From CALCKU01 sp964654665 (GTDB lineage Bacteria; Pseudomonadota; Alphaproteobacteria; Caulobacterales; Maricaulaceae): DNA of 64,000 nucleotides. Location of the stretch: contig CAZZKV010000001.1 in the NCBI GenBank assembly GCA_964654665.1, positions 1-64,000 on the forward strand. Direction: 5' to 3'. How positions within the stretch are numbered: the stretch's first letter is position 1; every line of letters begins with the position of its first letter. The notes beneath the pieces are model-generated. The model was not told where the DNA came from. It ran no database searches and saw only the letters and a list, made by a program, of their open reading frames with translations. Positions 42,865-51,426 of the stretch are shown piece after piece. The position numbers and the translations under genes are program-made.

Positions 42865-43500
42865 TTATCTAAAGCGGCGGGCGTAAGATAAGCTGATAAT
42901 ATTGGCATCGGCAAGCTGGGTATAATCCGCCCGTATCCCGTCTTTGGCCGTGATATGAAACTGGCCGCCAATACCATAAGCAAAGCCGTCAACCTTATCC
43001 GATGCTGATCCGGCTGCAGCGAACCCGGCCAGACTAGCAGTGATATCAGCATTGGCGGTGGCTTGGCCAAATCCGGCGCGGATAAAAATATCGAATTGAT
43101 TTGAGACCGGATAAATCGCGCGGGCAAAGCCAGCATAATAGCTATCGACATCCAGAGTGGCCGTTGTGTTGACATTGACAGTTGTGCCGCCAACCACGAT
43201 GGGTACGGCTTGGTTCAGCGTGTCACCGCCAAGGCCAAAGCCCAGTTCACCTTCAAAAGCGAGATAATTATTCAACCGATATCCCAACCGACCTGTAGCC
43301 ATTGTTATCGTGGGCGATTGTTCACCCAGATTGATACTCTGTCCGCTAATATCTGTTTGGCTAAGATCTAAATCAGCCGATAATTGCGTTATGCCGATAT
43401 TGGCGTAAACACCCGCATTGTCCGTGTCATTGGCGAGGGCCGATAAGGTGGTTACGTTAATGAGAGCGATAGTCAAAGACAGGATAAAGGCACGATGCAT
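42865..43500 (-). CDS. Outer-membrane beta-barrel protein (OmpA/porin-like fold)
   Basis: A 211-residue protein with a signal peptide (about 1-23, ending ALAN) and alternating beta-strand pattern through the rest (GVYANIGITQLSADLD, ATGRLGYRLNNYLAFEGELGFG, YPVSNQFDIFIRAGFG). It ends in ISLSYARRFR, with the aromatic-rich C-terminal strand expected for BamA-inserted barrels of about eight strands. The function is unknown; such proteins are often annotated as porin family or opacity proteins. Confidence 0.83.
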   Translation of the reverse strand: MHRAFILSLTIALINVTTLSALANDTDNAGVYANIGITQLSADLDLSQTDISGQSINLGEQSPTITMATGRLGYRLNNYLAFEGELGFGLGGDTLNQAVPIVVGGTTVNVNTTATLDVDSYYAGFARAIYPVSNQFDIFIRAGFGQATANADITASLAGFAAAGSASDKVDGFAYGIGGQFHITAKDGIRADYTQLADANIISLSYARRFR

Positions 43501-43545
43501 TAGTGAAATCCTCTTGATACGCGCCTTATTCTATGAGTACCGCTT

Positions 43546-43995
43546 TCAATCTGAATGGGCTTTGAACGGCGTTAACAAGGCTCTCAAGGCTGTATGATTG
43601 GCCGTGATATCAGCCAGAGTATATTGCTCTAATGTTGTGTAAAATGCGGTTTGTGCCTCGATTAAAGCCAGTTTCAAACCGCAAGCAGGACGGATAGAAC
43701 ACCGACCGCCATCGGCATGCATACAGTCAACCAGAACGGTGCCTGCCTCTGAGGCTTTTAGCAGCCTGCCGATATTAATTTCGGTTGACGCTTTTTGGAG
43801 CGTCATCCCGCCGCCCCGTCCCCGGTCTGTGTGAATATAACCGCTGCGGGCTAACCATTGTGCTGCTTTGGCGATATGATGAAAGGAAATCTCATAGGCC
43901 GTAGCAATTGTTTCAGCGGTCACTCTTTCGCTGTTATGGGTGGCTAAATACATCAATATCCGAAGGCTATAATCCGAAAACTTTGTTATATTCAT
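43546..43995 (-). CDS. nsrR: NsrR-like Rrf2-family nitric-oxide-sensing repressor
   Basis: A 149-residue Rrf2 regulator. The N-terminal winged helix (KFSDYSLRILMYLATHN, TIATAYEISFHHIAKAAQWLARSGYI, RGRGGGMTL) is followed by three Cys at 91, 99 and 105. With Asp8 these correspond to the Fe-S ligands of characterised NsrR. NsrR loses DNA binding when its [4Fe-4S] cluster reacts with NO. It is divergent from a small membrane protein and a truncated haemoglobin, consistent with control of NO detoxification. Confidence 0.88.
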   Translation of the reverse strand: MNITKFSDYSLRILMYLATHNSERVTAETIATAYEISFHHIAKAAQWLARSGYIHTDRGRGGGMTLQKASTEINIGRLLKASEAGTVLVDCMHADGGRCSIRPACGLKLALIEAQTAFYTTLEQYTLADITANHTALRALLTPFKAHSD

Positions 43996-44021
43996 AAGAC
44001 CTTTATTCCATTGAGACTCGC

Positions 44022-44071
44022 TTGACCCTTTGTATCCTATATGCTTATAACAAGTAAATAAAATACGTATT
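44022..44071 (+). promoter_or_regulatory. Promoter and palindrome between nsrR and the globin unit
   Basis: TTGACC at 44022-44027 and TATAAC at 44046-44051, 18 bases apart, form a good sigma-70-type promoter facing the globin genes. A ten-base palindrome, AATACGTATT, follows at 44062-44071, close to the expected transcript start, where a repressor such as NsrR could sit. Assigning it to NsrR is inference. Confidence 0.55.
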
Positions 44072-44081
44072 AAGGGGCGTT

Positions 44082-44252
44082 ATGCGCTTTTTGTCAGCTC
44101 TTGTTCAATTCTTACTCTTGCCGGGGACCTTGGTGCTCAATGCATTAGGGGTGTCTGTGGAAAATGATGGCGGGATTTTCCGGTCACTGATCAATATGAT
44201 TGTCTGGGGTTTTATTGCCTTTTTATGTGTACTGCCCTTTATGGCTGGATAG
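44082..44252 (+). CDS. Small two-helix membrane protein (56 residues) in the globin operon
   Basis: An ATG at 44082 opens a 56-residue frame with two hydrophobic segments (about 4-25 and 36-54) joined by the polar loop VSVENDGGIFRS. AAGGGGCG lies just upstream. Its stop (TAG) shares its last base with the GTG start of the truncated haemoglobin, so it is a coupled gene. Not recognised as a named family. Its place between the promoter and the globin suggests it takes part in the same NO response. Confidence 0.65.
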   Translation: MRFLSALVQFLLLPGTLVLNALGVSVENDGGIFRSLINMIVWGFIAFLCVLPFMAG

Positions 44253-44683
44253 TGAGTGTACCTGAAATCAACGAGGCTGATATTCAGCGGCTTGTTAGGA
44301 ATTTTTACGCCGCTGTACGGCTTGACCCTTTATTGGCCCCGGTATTTGCAACTAAAATCAAAGAGGATGAATGGGATCATCACATGGCCCATATCGCCGA
44401 TTTTTGGTCGTCTATCTTTTTAAAAACGGGCCGGTTTCACGGAAACCCTATGTCTAAACATGCAGCTTTGCCTGATATAACACCAGCGCATTTCACACGC
44501 TGGCTTGCAGTGTTTGCTGACATATCAGAGCGCCACTTAAAACCGGATCAGGCTGAGGCTATGCAGGCTATGGCCGAACGTATTGGCAAAAGTTTGCAAA
44601 TGGGCTTGGCTTTTAACCGCGAACAAAAAGGAGAGATGGACCATCCCTTTACTGCGTTTAGTGTCAAACCGGTGCGCTCATGA
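44252..44683 (+). CDS. Group III truncated haemoglobin
   Basis: About 143 residues from the GTG at 44252 (a longer reading from an ATG at 44225 would add nine residues and overlap the small gene more). FYAAVRLDPLLAPVFATKI, WDHHMAHIADFWSSIFLKTGRFHGNPMSKH and FTRWLAVFADISERHL are the usual group III (HbIII) landmarks. The His of SKHAAL is the likely haem-binding residue. Proteins of this group bind O2 and NO. The divergent nsrR supports a role in nitrosative stress. Confidence 0.9.
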   Translation: MSVPEINEADIQRLVRNFYAAVRLDPLLAPVFATKIKEDEWDHHMAHIADFWSSIFLKTGRFHGNPMSKHAALPDITPAHFTRWLAVFADISERHLKPDQAEAMQAMAERIGKSLQMGLAFNREQKGEMDHPFTAFSVKPVRS

Positions 44684-44694
44684 CGATGCTTTGG

Positions 44695-45963
44695 TTACAC
44701 CGCCCGCAGCAATGCGTGCCGCTTTTTCCCTACTGAAATTTTGACGGCCCCGTCCACGATATCCGGTTCAGTTAAAACATAATCATGGTTCTCGACTTTA
44801 GTATCATTTAACTTTAGCGCCCCAGCTTTGATGTGGCGGCGCGCTTCACCGTTAGAGCCGGCCAAGCCTGCGCGCACGGCTGCAGCCAAAATACCCATAC
44901 CCGTCATATCATTTTTAGGCACATCCGTTGTCGGCAGGCCTTGGGCTGCTCCGCCCTGTTCAAATGTCTGGCGCGCTGTCGCTTCGGCTTGAATGGCAGC
45001 TTGCGCGCCGTGCAACATGGTTGTGGCTTCATTGGCAAGGCGCACTTTGGCAATATTAATATCCGCCCCGTCCAAAGCGTCCAGTTCTGCAATCTCGCTG
45101 AGTGGTAAATCGGTGAAAAGCTTTAGGAACCGTCCGACATCGGCATCATCGGTATTGCGCCAAAACTGCCAATATTCATAGGGGCTGCGCATGAATTCCG
45201 TCCCCCATTGCGCATCATCGTTCAGCCAAATGGCGCCGTCGGCTGTCTTGCCCATTTTTCCGCCGGACGCGGTTGTAATCAACGGCGTTGTAAAGCCGTA
45301 AACTTGCGCACCTTCCATACGGCGTGATAAATCGACTCCGGTTGTAATATTGCCCCATTGATCAGACCCGCCGAGTTGCAGTGTGCAGCCATAGCGGCGG
45401 TATAATTCGACAAAATCATAGCTTTGTAGCAAAGGGTAATTGAATTCCAGAAAACTCATAGGTTGTTCGGTTTCAAGGCGTCGCTTAACCGTATCCATTG
45501 TTACCATACGGTTGACAGTAAAGAGCGGGCCAACATCGCGCAGAAAGTCAATATAGCCGAGCCCTTCAAGCCAATCGGCATTATCTGCCATAATCGCGCC
45601 ATTTGGCTTATCGGAGAAATCCAGAAATTTTGCAAAAACCCGCTGAATGCCCTGCTTGTTACGATCGATTATATCTTGCGTAAGCATTTGCCGAGATTTG
45701 TCCTTGCCGGATGGGTCGCCAATTTTAGTCGTCCCGCCGCCCATCAGAACAATCGGACGTCCGCCGGATTTTTGCAGATGTCGTAACATCATGATCTGAA
45801 CAAGGGACCCGACATGCAGGCTGGGCGCTGTGCAATCAAACCCGATATAACCGGTAAGAGGAGCCTCAGCGGCACAGGCGTCCAGCGCAGCCTCATCGGT
45901 ACATTGATAGAGAAACCCGCGTTCAGTTAGGGTTTGCATCAATTGGGATTTATACTGAGCCAT
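44695..45963 (-). CDS. tyrS: Tyrosyl-tRNA synthetase
   Basis: A 422-residue class I synthetase. The HIGH-like motif is PSLHVGSLVQIM and the KMSKS-like loop is GGKMGKTADGAIW. The Tyr-binding FLEFNYPLLQSYDFVELYRRYGCTLQLGGSDQWGN is intact. The C-terminal S4-like domain (ARRHIKAGALKLNDTKVENHDYVL) binds tRNA. Start at 45963 with AGGCAAATC upstream. Convergent with the globin gene, with 11 bases between the stops. Confidence 0.97.
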   Translation of the reverse strand: MAQYKSQLMQTLTERGFLYQCTDEAALDACAAEAPLTGYIGFDCTAPSLHVGSLVQIMMLRHLQKSGGRPIVLMGGGTTKIGDPSGKDKSRQMLTQDIIDRNKQGIQRVFAKFLDFSDKPNGAIMADNADWLEGLGYIDFLRDVGPLFTVNRMVTMDTVKRRLETEQPMSFLEFNYPLLQSYDFVELYRRYGCTLQLGGSDQWGNITTGVDLSRRMEGAQVYGFTTPLITTASGGKMGKTADGAIWLNDDAQWGTEFMRSPYEYWQFWRNTDDADVGRFLKLFTDLPLSEIAELDALDGADINIAKVRLANEATTMLHGAQAAIQAEATARQTFEQGGAAQGLPTTDVPKNDMTGMGILAAAVRAGLAGSNGEARRHIKAGALKLNDTKVENHDYVLTEPDIVDGAVKISVGKKRHALLRAV

Positions 45964-46031
45964 GATTTGCCTTTAACCATCTTTGGCCGCGGTTCTAACA
46001 AAGCCGCTTTGGATGTCAAAAGGTTTGAGGT

Positions 46032-46679
46032 TTATAAAAGCGGACGTTGGCAAGGCCGAAAGCTAAGACGGTGAATAGGGCAGGGACCATATTGGATGAT
46101 TGCATCCCGGTGGGCGCGCGTTGGATAGCCTTTGTGCCGGGCAAAACCGTAATGGGGGAATCGCTTGTCAGCCTCTTGCATAATCCGGTCACGCGTGACT
46201 TTGGCGACAATAGAGGCCGCAGCAATCGATAAGCTTTTGGCGTCGCCTTTGATAATAGCATGGCTGTCGGTCTTCAACTCTGGCGGGCAACGGTTTCCGT
46301 CAATCAATGCGATATCAGGCGTTACAGGCAAGGCCTCTACGGCTCGCCGCATAGCACTCATAGAGGCCCATAAAATGTTATCGCGGTCAATTTCTTCGGG
46401 TTCGGCTATGCCAATGCCAATTTTTGCACTGCATAAGAGGGCATTCAGCAGCAGTTCACGTCTTATTTTGGACAAGGTTTTACTGTCATTAAGCCCATCA
46501 GGCATGTTAGTCCGATCAAGGATGACGGCTGCGGCGACAACAGGTCCTGCAAGGGGGCCGCGCCCGGCTTCGTCAACGCCGCATATCCAGGTTGTGGAGT
46601 GCGGGTTTTGAAAGCGGTCTTCATAAGTCCAATTGGGCGTTGATTTTGACATGTGTGTTTTTTGGCCTGATTCCTGCAT
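46032..46679 (-). CDS. rnhB: Ribonuclease HII
   Basis: Removes RNA from RNA-DNA hybrids and single ribonucleotides from DNA. Conserved ICGVDEAGRGPLAGPVVAAAVIL contains the catalytic DE pair, and ALIDGNRCP and SIAAASIVAKVTRDRIM complete the active site. The family's typical ~200 residues fit either the ATG at 46679 (215 residues) or the one at 46652 (206 residues); neither has a strong ribosome site. Confidence 0.95.
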   Translation of the reverse strand: MQESGQKTHMSKSTPNWTYEDRFQNPHSTTWICGVDEAGRGPLAGPVVAAAVILDRTNMPDGLNDSKTLSKIRRELLLNALLCSAKIGIGIAEPEEIDRDNILWASMSAMRRAVEALPVTPDIALIDGNRCPPELKTDSHAIIKGDAKSLSIAAASIVAKVTRDRIMQEADKRFPHYGFARHKGYPTRAHRDAIIQYGPCPIHRLSFRPCQRPLL

Positions 46680-46753
46680 TTTTTGCAGTTAAAGGCTTTT
46701 TAGGCGAAAAAGCTTCTGTTAAAAGGGCTTTATAGAATTCAAAGGAGTGAATT

Positions 46754-47116
46754 ATGGGTAAGTTTCGTATGGGCGCAGTGGCAGGCGGTATAGCATTGGC
46801 GGTTTTCGCCTCTCCGGCCTTTGCAATTGGGTCAGCGTCTGATTGTAATAGTGAGGGCGGAACCATGGTTAATGTTAAGGGCAGCGATTTTTGTCTCGTA
46901 CCAATTCGTGACAAAGCTTATGCTGGCCCCGAATATGATGGAAACCAGTTGGGTGTTGTTGAATGTCCGGGCGATAAATTAAACGATGGCACATATTGCA
47001 TGTTCCCTGTTTCTTTGCGCGGTAACGCAACATCAATTGCAAAAGAAAAAGCCAAAATGGAAGAAGCTGAAAAAATGAAAGAGGCTGAGAAAGTTGAAGC
47101 CGAGGCATCTAACTAA
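46754..47116 (+). CDS. Small exported protein with four Cys and a KE-rich C-terminal helix
   Basis: A 120-residue protein with a signal peptide (about 1-24, ending AFAI). The mature part has Cys at about 31, 47, 69 and 81, likely two disulfides, with the motif ECPGDKLNDGTYCMF, then a charged helix rich in Lys, Glu, Ala and Met (KEKAKMEEAEKMKEAEKVEA). AAAGGAG precedes the ATG and a terminator follows. Not recognised. Its CP...GT(Y)CM motif resembles the tail of the repeat protein at 33099. Confidence 0.72.
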   Translation: MGKFRMGAVAGGIALAVFASPAFAIGSASDCNSEGGTMVNVKGSDFCLVPIRDKAYAGPEYDGNQLGVVECPGDKLNDGTYCMFPVSLRGNATSIAKEKAKMEEAEKMKEAEKVEAEASN

Positions 47117-47140
47117 CGTAACGGATTTGATTTCGGAATA

Positions 47141-47172
47141 AAAACCCGGCTTGTTGAGGCTGGGTTTTTTTT
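47141..47172 (+). terminator. Rho-independent terminator after the small exported protein
   Basis: A nine-pair stem (AAACCCGGC with GCTGGGTTT, one G-U pair) with a seven-base loop, then eight T. Confidence 0.87.
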
Positions 47173-47187
47173 GTGATGAAAATAAAA

Positions 47188-47248
47188 TTATCGAATAACG
47201 ATAAATATCTTGACTTTTCTTGCGTTTACTTATTGAATAACAATAAGT
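47188..47248 (+). promoter_or_regulatory. Promoter with two inverted-repeat operators before the DUF2807 gene
   Basis: TTATCG-AATAA-CGATAA at 47188-47204 and ACTTATTG-AATAA-CAATAAGT at 47228-47248 share the same AATAA spacer. TTGACT (47210-47215) and TTGAAT (47233-47238), 17 bases apart, form a candidate promoter; the second repeat covers the -10 and the first lies just before the -35. A dimeric repressor is expected. No adjacent regulator gene is present, so its identity is open. Confidence 0.65.
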
Positions 47249-47263
47249 AAAAGGAGAGAGCAT

Positions 47264-47947
47264 ATGAAACAGAAATTACTGCGAGGCAGTGTTATTGCTG
47301 GAGCGCTCATCGCGTCGCTTCATTTAACGGTTAGTGTCAATGCCCATGAGGTCAAAGATGGTAATAAGGTCGAACAGACCCATGATTTGTCCGGTTTTAA
47401 TAAGATTTCTATTACCGGCGTATATGATGCGGATATAAAAGTCGGTGGTAATGATTATTCCGTGTTTACGTCAGGCCGGGCCAAAGATGTGCAATGGATG
47501 AAAGTGTATGTCGATGGCGATACACTTATTTTGGCACAAAATGAAAAGAAGAAAAAAGGCCTGAAAACTAATAATACCCAAGGCGTAAATGTTGAAATTA
47601 CCCTACCGGCTCTCGAGGGGCTTGCAATTACGGGTGTGGGTCAAGGCCATATAACGGGAATTGATTCAAACCGGTTTTCAATTGAAATTGCGGGCGTTGG
47701 CGATATGGAGTTATCGGGACGTTGCGGATATCTTGACGCGGATATTGCCGGTATGGGGCAAATGGATGCGAGTGATTTGAAATGCGAAGATGTAAATATC
47801 GATCTGGCCGGTATGGGCCAAGCCAGTGTTTATGCCAGTAATTCCGTGGATGCAGATGCGGCTGGAATGGGCAATGTCGAGGTTTATGGTAATCCTGACA
47901 CGGTAAAAAAGGATAGTAATTTCATGTCGAGTGTTCGCATTAAATAG
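47264..47947 (+). CDS. Exported DUF2807 (head GIN domain) beta-helix protein
   Basis: A 227-residue protein with a signal peptide (about 1-27, ending VNAH). The rest is a right-handed beta-solenoid of repeated turns, with GVGQGHI, GVGDMEL, GMGQMDA, GMGQASV and GMGNVEV each marking one coil. The opening SGFNKISITGVYDADI matches the DUF2807 family, seen in envelope proteins of unknown role. AAAAGGAGAG supports the start. It sits behind a two-operator promoter, so expression is probably conditional. Confidence 0.85.
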   Translation: MKQKLLRGSVIAGALIASLHLTVSVNAHEVKDGNKVEQTHDLSGFNKISITGVYDADIKVGGNDYSVFTSGRAKDVQWMKVYVDGDTLILAQNEKKKKGLKTNNTQGVNVEITLPALEGLAITGVGQGHITGIDSNRFSIEIAGVGDMELSGRCGYLDADIAGMGQMDASDLKCEDVNIDLAGMGQASVYASNSVDADAAGMGNVEVYGNPDTVKKDSNFMSSVRIK

Positions 47948-48018
47948 ACTGTTTCATCTCTTTGGTATTACATAAAAATATCGGTGGATTCTGAGGCTGG
48001 TTTGCGTACTCTGTCCCT

Positions 48019-49752
48019 ATGAGAGATTATGTAACACGGCGCGGATTATTAGCGGCTGGACTGGCGGGCACTGCGGCGGCCTGCACGCCCAAAGATAGTG
48101 GGCAAAAGTCGGCGGTTTTGCAATCGGCCAAGCCAGCCACTCATGGGGTCTTCCTTTACGGCGTGGCGTCTGGTGATCCATCGACACGCGCTGTTATTAT
48201 CTGGACGCATGTAAGCGTTGATAATTCGGATTTTGCTCTGGTTAGCTGGAGCGTCGCGCGCGATGCTGCTTTTACTGATATTGTTGCATCAGGACAAAGC
48301 CGAACCAGTAAAACCCGTGATTGGACAGTAAAAGTGGATGCCCGCGGGCTGGAGCCGGGGCAGCAGTATTATTACCGTTTTGCATTGGGCGATATTCTTT
48401 CACCGGTGGGTTTGACCAAAACTTTGCCAGAGGGTCCCGTGGATAAGCTGCGGTTTGCCATTGTATCCTGTGCCAATTGGCAACATGGCTATTTTAATGC
48501 CTATGACCATATCGGGCGACAAGATCATTTTGATGCCCTGCTGCATTTGGGTGATTATTATTATGAATATGGGGCCGGATATTATTCAAATGCGGCCATG
48601 GTTGAGGCGGGGCGGGTACATGAACCGCCCCATGAAATTGTGACGCTGGATGATTACCGTGGCCGGCATCGCCAATATCGCAGCGACGGCGCCTTGCAGT
48701 CCGCCACGCTAAAGATGCCGCTGATTACTATATGGGATGATCATGAAACATCCAATGATAGCTGGGCTACGGGCGCTCAAAACCATAATGATGGTGAGGG
48801 ATTATGGGATGACCGGCGCGCAGCGGCTATGCGGGCCTATTACGAATGGATGCCAATACGCGAACCCGCGCCGGGCCGATTGCGCGAGAGTATTTTCAGG
48901 GCGTATCAATTTGGCGACCTTTTAACATTGATTACATTGGAAACGCGGCTTTTGGCGCGTGATGAACCGATTATTATCGATGATTATTTTGCCGAGTTGC
49001 GCAAAGACGGGGCCGAGCGCTTTCGCCGCGAGGTCATGCAGGACCCCGAACGCGATATGCTGGGCGCGGCGCAATTGGATTTTATAGCCACTCGTCTGAA
49101 ACACTCGAAAGCGGCTGGTGTGCCGTGGCGGCTTATCGCCAATCAAGTGATTATGGGACGGCTCTCCACCCCGGATATGACGCCCTATGTTGATGAAACC
49201 TCTATGGCAAATATTGAAAAGGCCTGGGCGGGGGTTCGGGATTTTGTCGAATTGTCAAAATATGCGTTGCCGGTCTATCCTGATAGTTGGGATGGATATC
49301 CAGTGGCCCGCGAAAAGCTATATACCCGATTGAAGGCTGAAGGCGTGACAGATATGTTGGTTGTAACCGGCGATGCGCATGAGTTCTGGGTTAATGACTT
49401 AACGAATGCAGCCGGTGAGAAAATGGGTGTCGAACTGGGCACAACGTCGATTTCATCGGAAACTTTACAGGCCTTTATGGGCGATGCGGTTAATGATTAT
49501 GCTCTATTGATGACGCAAAGTAATGCTGATGTACGCTATTATAATGCGCTCTATAATGGCTATATTGATCTGGAGATAGGCCGCAAAACGGCTAAAGCTC
49601 GCTGTATAGCGGTTGATACAGTAAAAAGTCAGAGCTATTCGGCTTTTGAGGCCGCGGCATTTACGGTCCGGCAGGATAAAGGCAGCCTGAAAACGGTATC
49701 GCCCAAGGGGCTTAACCTGAAACAACGCGCGCTTTTTGCCGGTTTAGGTTAA
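48019..49752 (+). CDS. PhoD-family alkaline phosphatase/phosphodiesterase, Tat-exported lipoprotein
   Basis: A 577-residue protein. The N-terminus has a twin-arginine motif (VTRRGLLAAG) followed by a lipobox-like TAAAC, so it is probably folded in the cytoplasm, exported by Tat and lipid-anchored. The PhoD domain is seen in GVASGDPSTRAVIIWTHV, HLGDYYYEYG, IWDDHETSND (metal ligands) and VVTGDAHEFW. PhoD enzymes release phosphate from esters and diesters using Ca and Fe. Single gene; no Pho box was identified. Confidence 0.9.
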   Translation: MRDYVTRRGLLAAGLAGTAAACTPKDSGQKSAVLQSAKPATHGVFLYGVASGDPSTRAVIIWTHVSVDNSDFALVSWSVARDAAFTDIVASGQSRTSKTRDWTVKVDARGLEPGQQYYYRFALGDILSPVGLTKTLPEGPVDKLRFAIVSCANWQHGYFNAYDHIGRQDHFDALLHLGDYYYEYGAGYYSNAAMVEAGRVHEPPHEIVTLDDYRGRHRQYRSDGALQSATLKMPLITIWDDHETSNDSWATGAQNHNDGEGLWDDRRAAAMRAYYEWMPIREPAPGRLRESIFRAYQFGDLLTLITLETRLLARDEPIIIDDYFAELRKDGAERFRREVMQDPERDMLGAAQLDFIATRLKHSKAAGVPWRLIANQVIMGRLSTPDMTPYVDETSMANIEKAWAGVRDFVELSKYALPVYPDSWDGYPVAREKLYTRLKAEGVTDMLVVTGDAHEFWVNDLTNAAGEKMGVELGTTSISSETLQAFMGDAVNDYALLMTQSNADVRYYNALYNGYIDLEIGRKTAKARCIAVDTVKSQSYSAFEAAAFTVRQDKGSLKTVSPKGLNLKQRALFAGLG

Positions 49753-49807
49753 GGCCAGTTTGGGTTAATACGCAGAGGTATAGGAACGATATGAGCACAA
49801 TATCCCC

Positions 49808-50908
49808 ATGAGCAAGACGCCCACACCCAGCGCGCCGGATGAAAGTCTGGCTATGCCCAAAGATAATTCACCTTTGATGCTTGATTTCATTACCGACGAG
49901 GCTCCGCTGCCCGGCAGCGCAACCGAGGTGGCAGACGGTGTGTATTGGCTCCGGTTTGCCCTGCCTATGAAAGGGCTTGACCATATTAATCTCTGGGCGC
50001 TGCGGGATGGGGATGGCTGGGTCATTGTTGATACGGGCATTAGTAACCGCGAAAGCAAAGCGTTTTGGGACGTGCATTTTGAAACCTTTATGGGGGGGCG
50101 TCCGGTTAATCGGGTGATCGTCACCCATCTGCATCCGGATCATTGCGGCTTGGCGGGATGGATGTGTCGCCGATTTGGCGCACCGCTTTTAATGACGCGG
50201 GGCGAATATTTTCTGTGCCGAATTCTGGCTTCGGATACGGGCAAAGCTGCGCCTGATGAAGGACTGCGCTTTTATAAAAAGGCCGGGTATACCGAAGACC
50301 AGTTGGAACTTTATAAATTGCGGTTTGGCGGATTTGGCAAAGCGATTTCGCCTATGCCAAATAGCTATGATCGATTAGTCGAAGGCGAGGTTGGACAGAT
50401 TAATGGCCGGGAATGGCGCGTGATTATCGGATCAGGCCACTCGCCTGAACATGCCTGTCTGTGGTGTCCCGAGTTGAACTTATGCCTGACAGGCGATCAA
50501 CTACTCCCTAATATTAGCTCCAATGTCTCGGTATGGCCTACAGAACCAGAGGGTAATCCGCTTGAGGATTGGATAAGGTCTTGCCATAAGCTTAAGGCTG
50601 TCCTGCCCGAAGATACGCTTATTTGCCCCGCGCATGGTATCCCGTTTCGCGGCGCACATAAGCGCTTGGATAAGCTGATTTCCCATCATGAAAAAGCGCT
50701 GGACCGTCTCTATGAATTTTGCCATGAACCGCGATTGGCTACCGAGGTTTATTCGGTTTTATTTCGTCGCCAGATTAATGATGGGAATCGTATTATGGCG
50801 GTCGGCGAGTCGATAGCGCATTTGAATTGTCTAAAGGGACGGGGGCGTATTACGCGCCGGCTCAATGATGCTGGACAATTTACCTATAAGGCCCGACGCT
50901 CTCTATAG
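49808..50908 (+). CDS. MBL-fold metallo-hydrolase
   Basis: A 366-residue enzyme with the metallo-beta-lactamase motif THLHPDHCGLAG, a further ligand in GSGHSPEHAC, an Asp in CLTGDQLLP and a His in ICPAHGIPF. The C-terminal region (about 280-366) is a winged-helix-like extension (HEKALDRLYEF to RLNDAGQFTY) as in the LACTB2/COG0491 group with a C-terminal HTH-like domain. The substrate is unknown, with thioester or lactone hydrolysis typical. Starts 55 bases after the phosphatase gene. Confidence 0.88.
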   Translation: MSKTPTPSAPDESLAMPKDNSPLMLDFITDEAPLPGSATEVADGVYWLRFALPMKGLDHINLWALRDGDGWVIVDTGISNRESKAFWDVHFETFMGGRPVNRVIVTHLHPDHCGLAGWMCRRFGAPLLMTRGEYFLCRILASDTGKAAPDEGLRFYKKAGYTEDQLELYKLRFGGFGKAISPMPNSYDRLVEGEVGQINGREWRVIIGSGHSPEHACLWCPELNLCLTGDQLLPNISSNVSVWPTEPEGNPLEDWIRSCHKLKAVLPEDTLICPAHGIPFRGAHKRLDKLISHHEKALDRLYEFCHEPRLATEVYSVLFRRQINDGNRIMAVGESIAHLNCLKGRGRITRRLNDAGQFTYKARRSL

Positions 50909-51426
50909 GGTCTGGCGTTTTATGAATTGGGGTTTTCCAATAGGTTTTTGAAGAGCGGATCCGGCCCTACACGGGGCGCATTGGTAGAGACCGAATCCAT
51001 GTTGTAAGTTTTGGCTAACAACATACACAGGTTAGAACATTGAAGTTGAACGCCAGATTAATAATATGTTTGTACTGTCATTTTAAGGCATTCACGGACA
51101 CTAAACAGGCCGTAAAACCCGGTCGCAGCCCCAGTTAATTTGAGTCTGATATTTCACGTTATAATGTATCGAGTGGAGCAGTCTTCGCGTTTTGCTATAA
51201 AGAACAGAGGACGGTGCTATTTTTATAACCAAGTTTGAAAACCTGTCTTATACGGATAATATAACTATATCTTTTTATTTGGTATTGTTAGCATAACGGT
51301 ACGGATTGTTTGAAGGTTAGCTCGTGCAGAATTGGGAATATTTCTTGGACGTAATTTTAATTAATTTTGACTGACAAAAATATTTTTAATCGCTATATAA
51401 GCGAAATAACCATAGGATATTGAATT
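50909..51426. other. 518-base intergenic region, no gene seen
   Basis: Frames are short on both strands and no tRNA-like or terminator structure stands out. The right third is AT-rich and probably carries the promoter of the carbonic anhydrase gene, with AGGA before its ATG. It could be decayed sequence, but I recognise no remnant. Confidence 0.5.
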
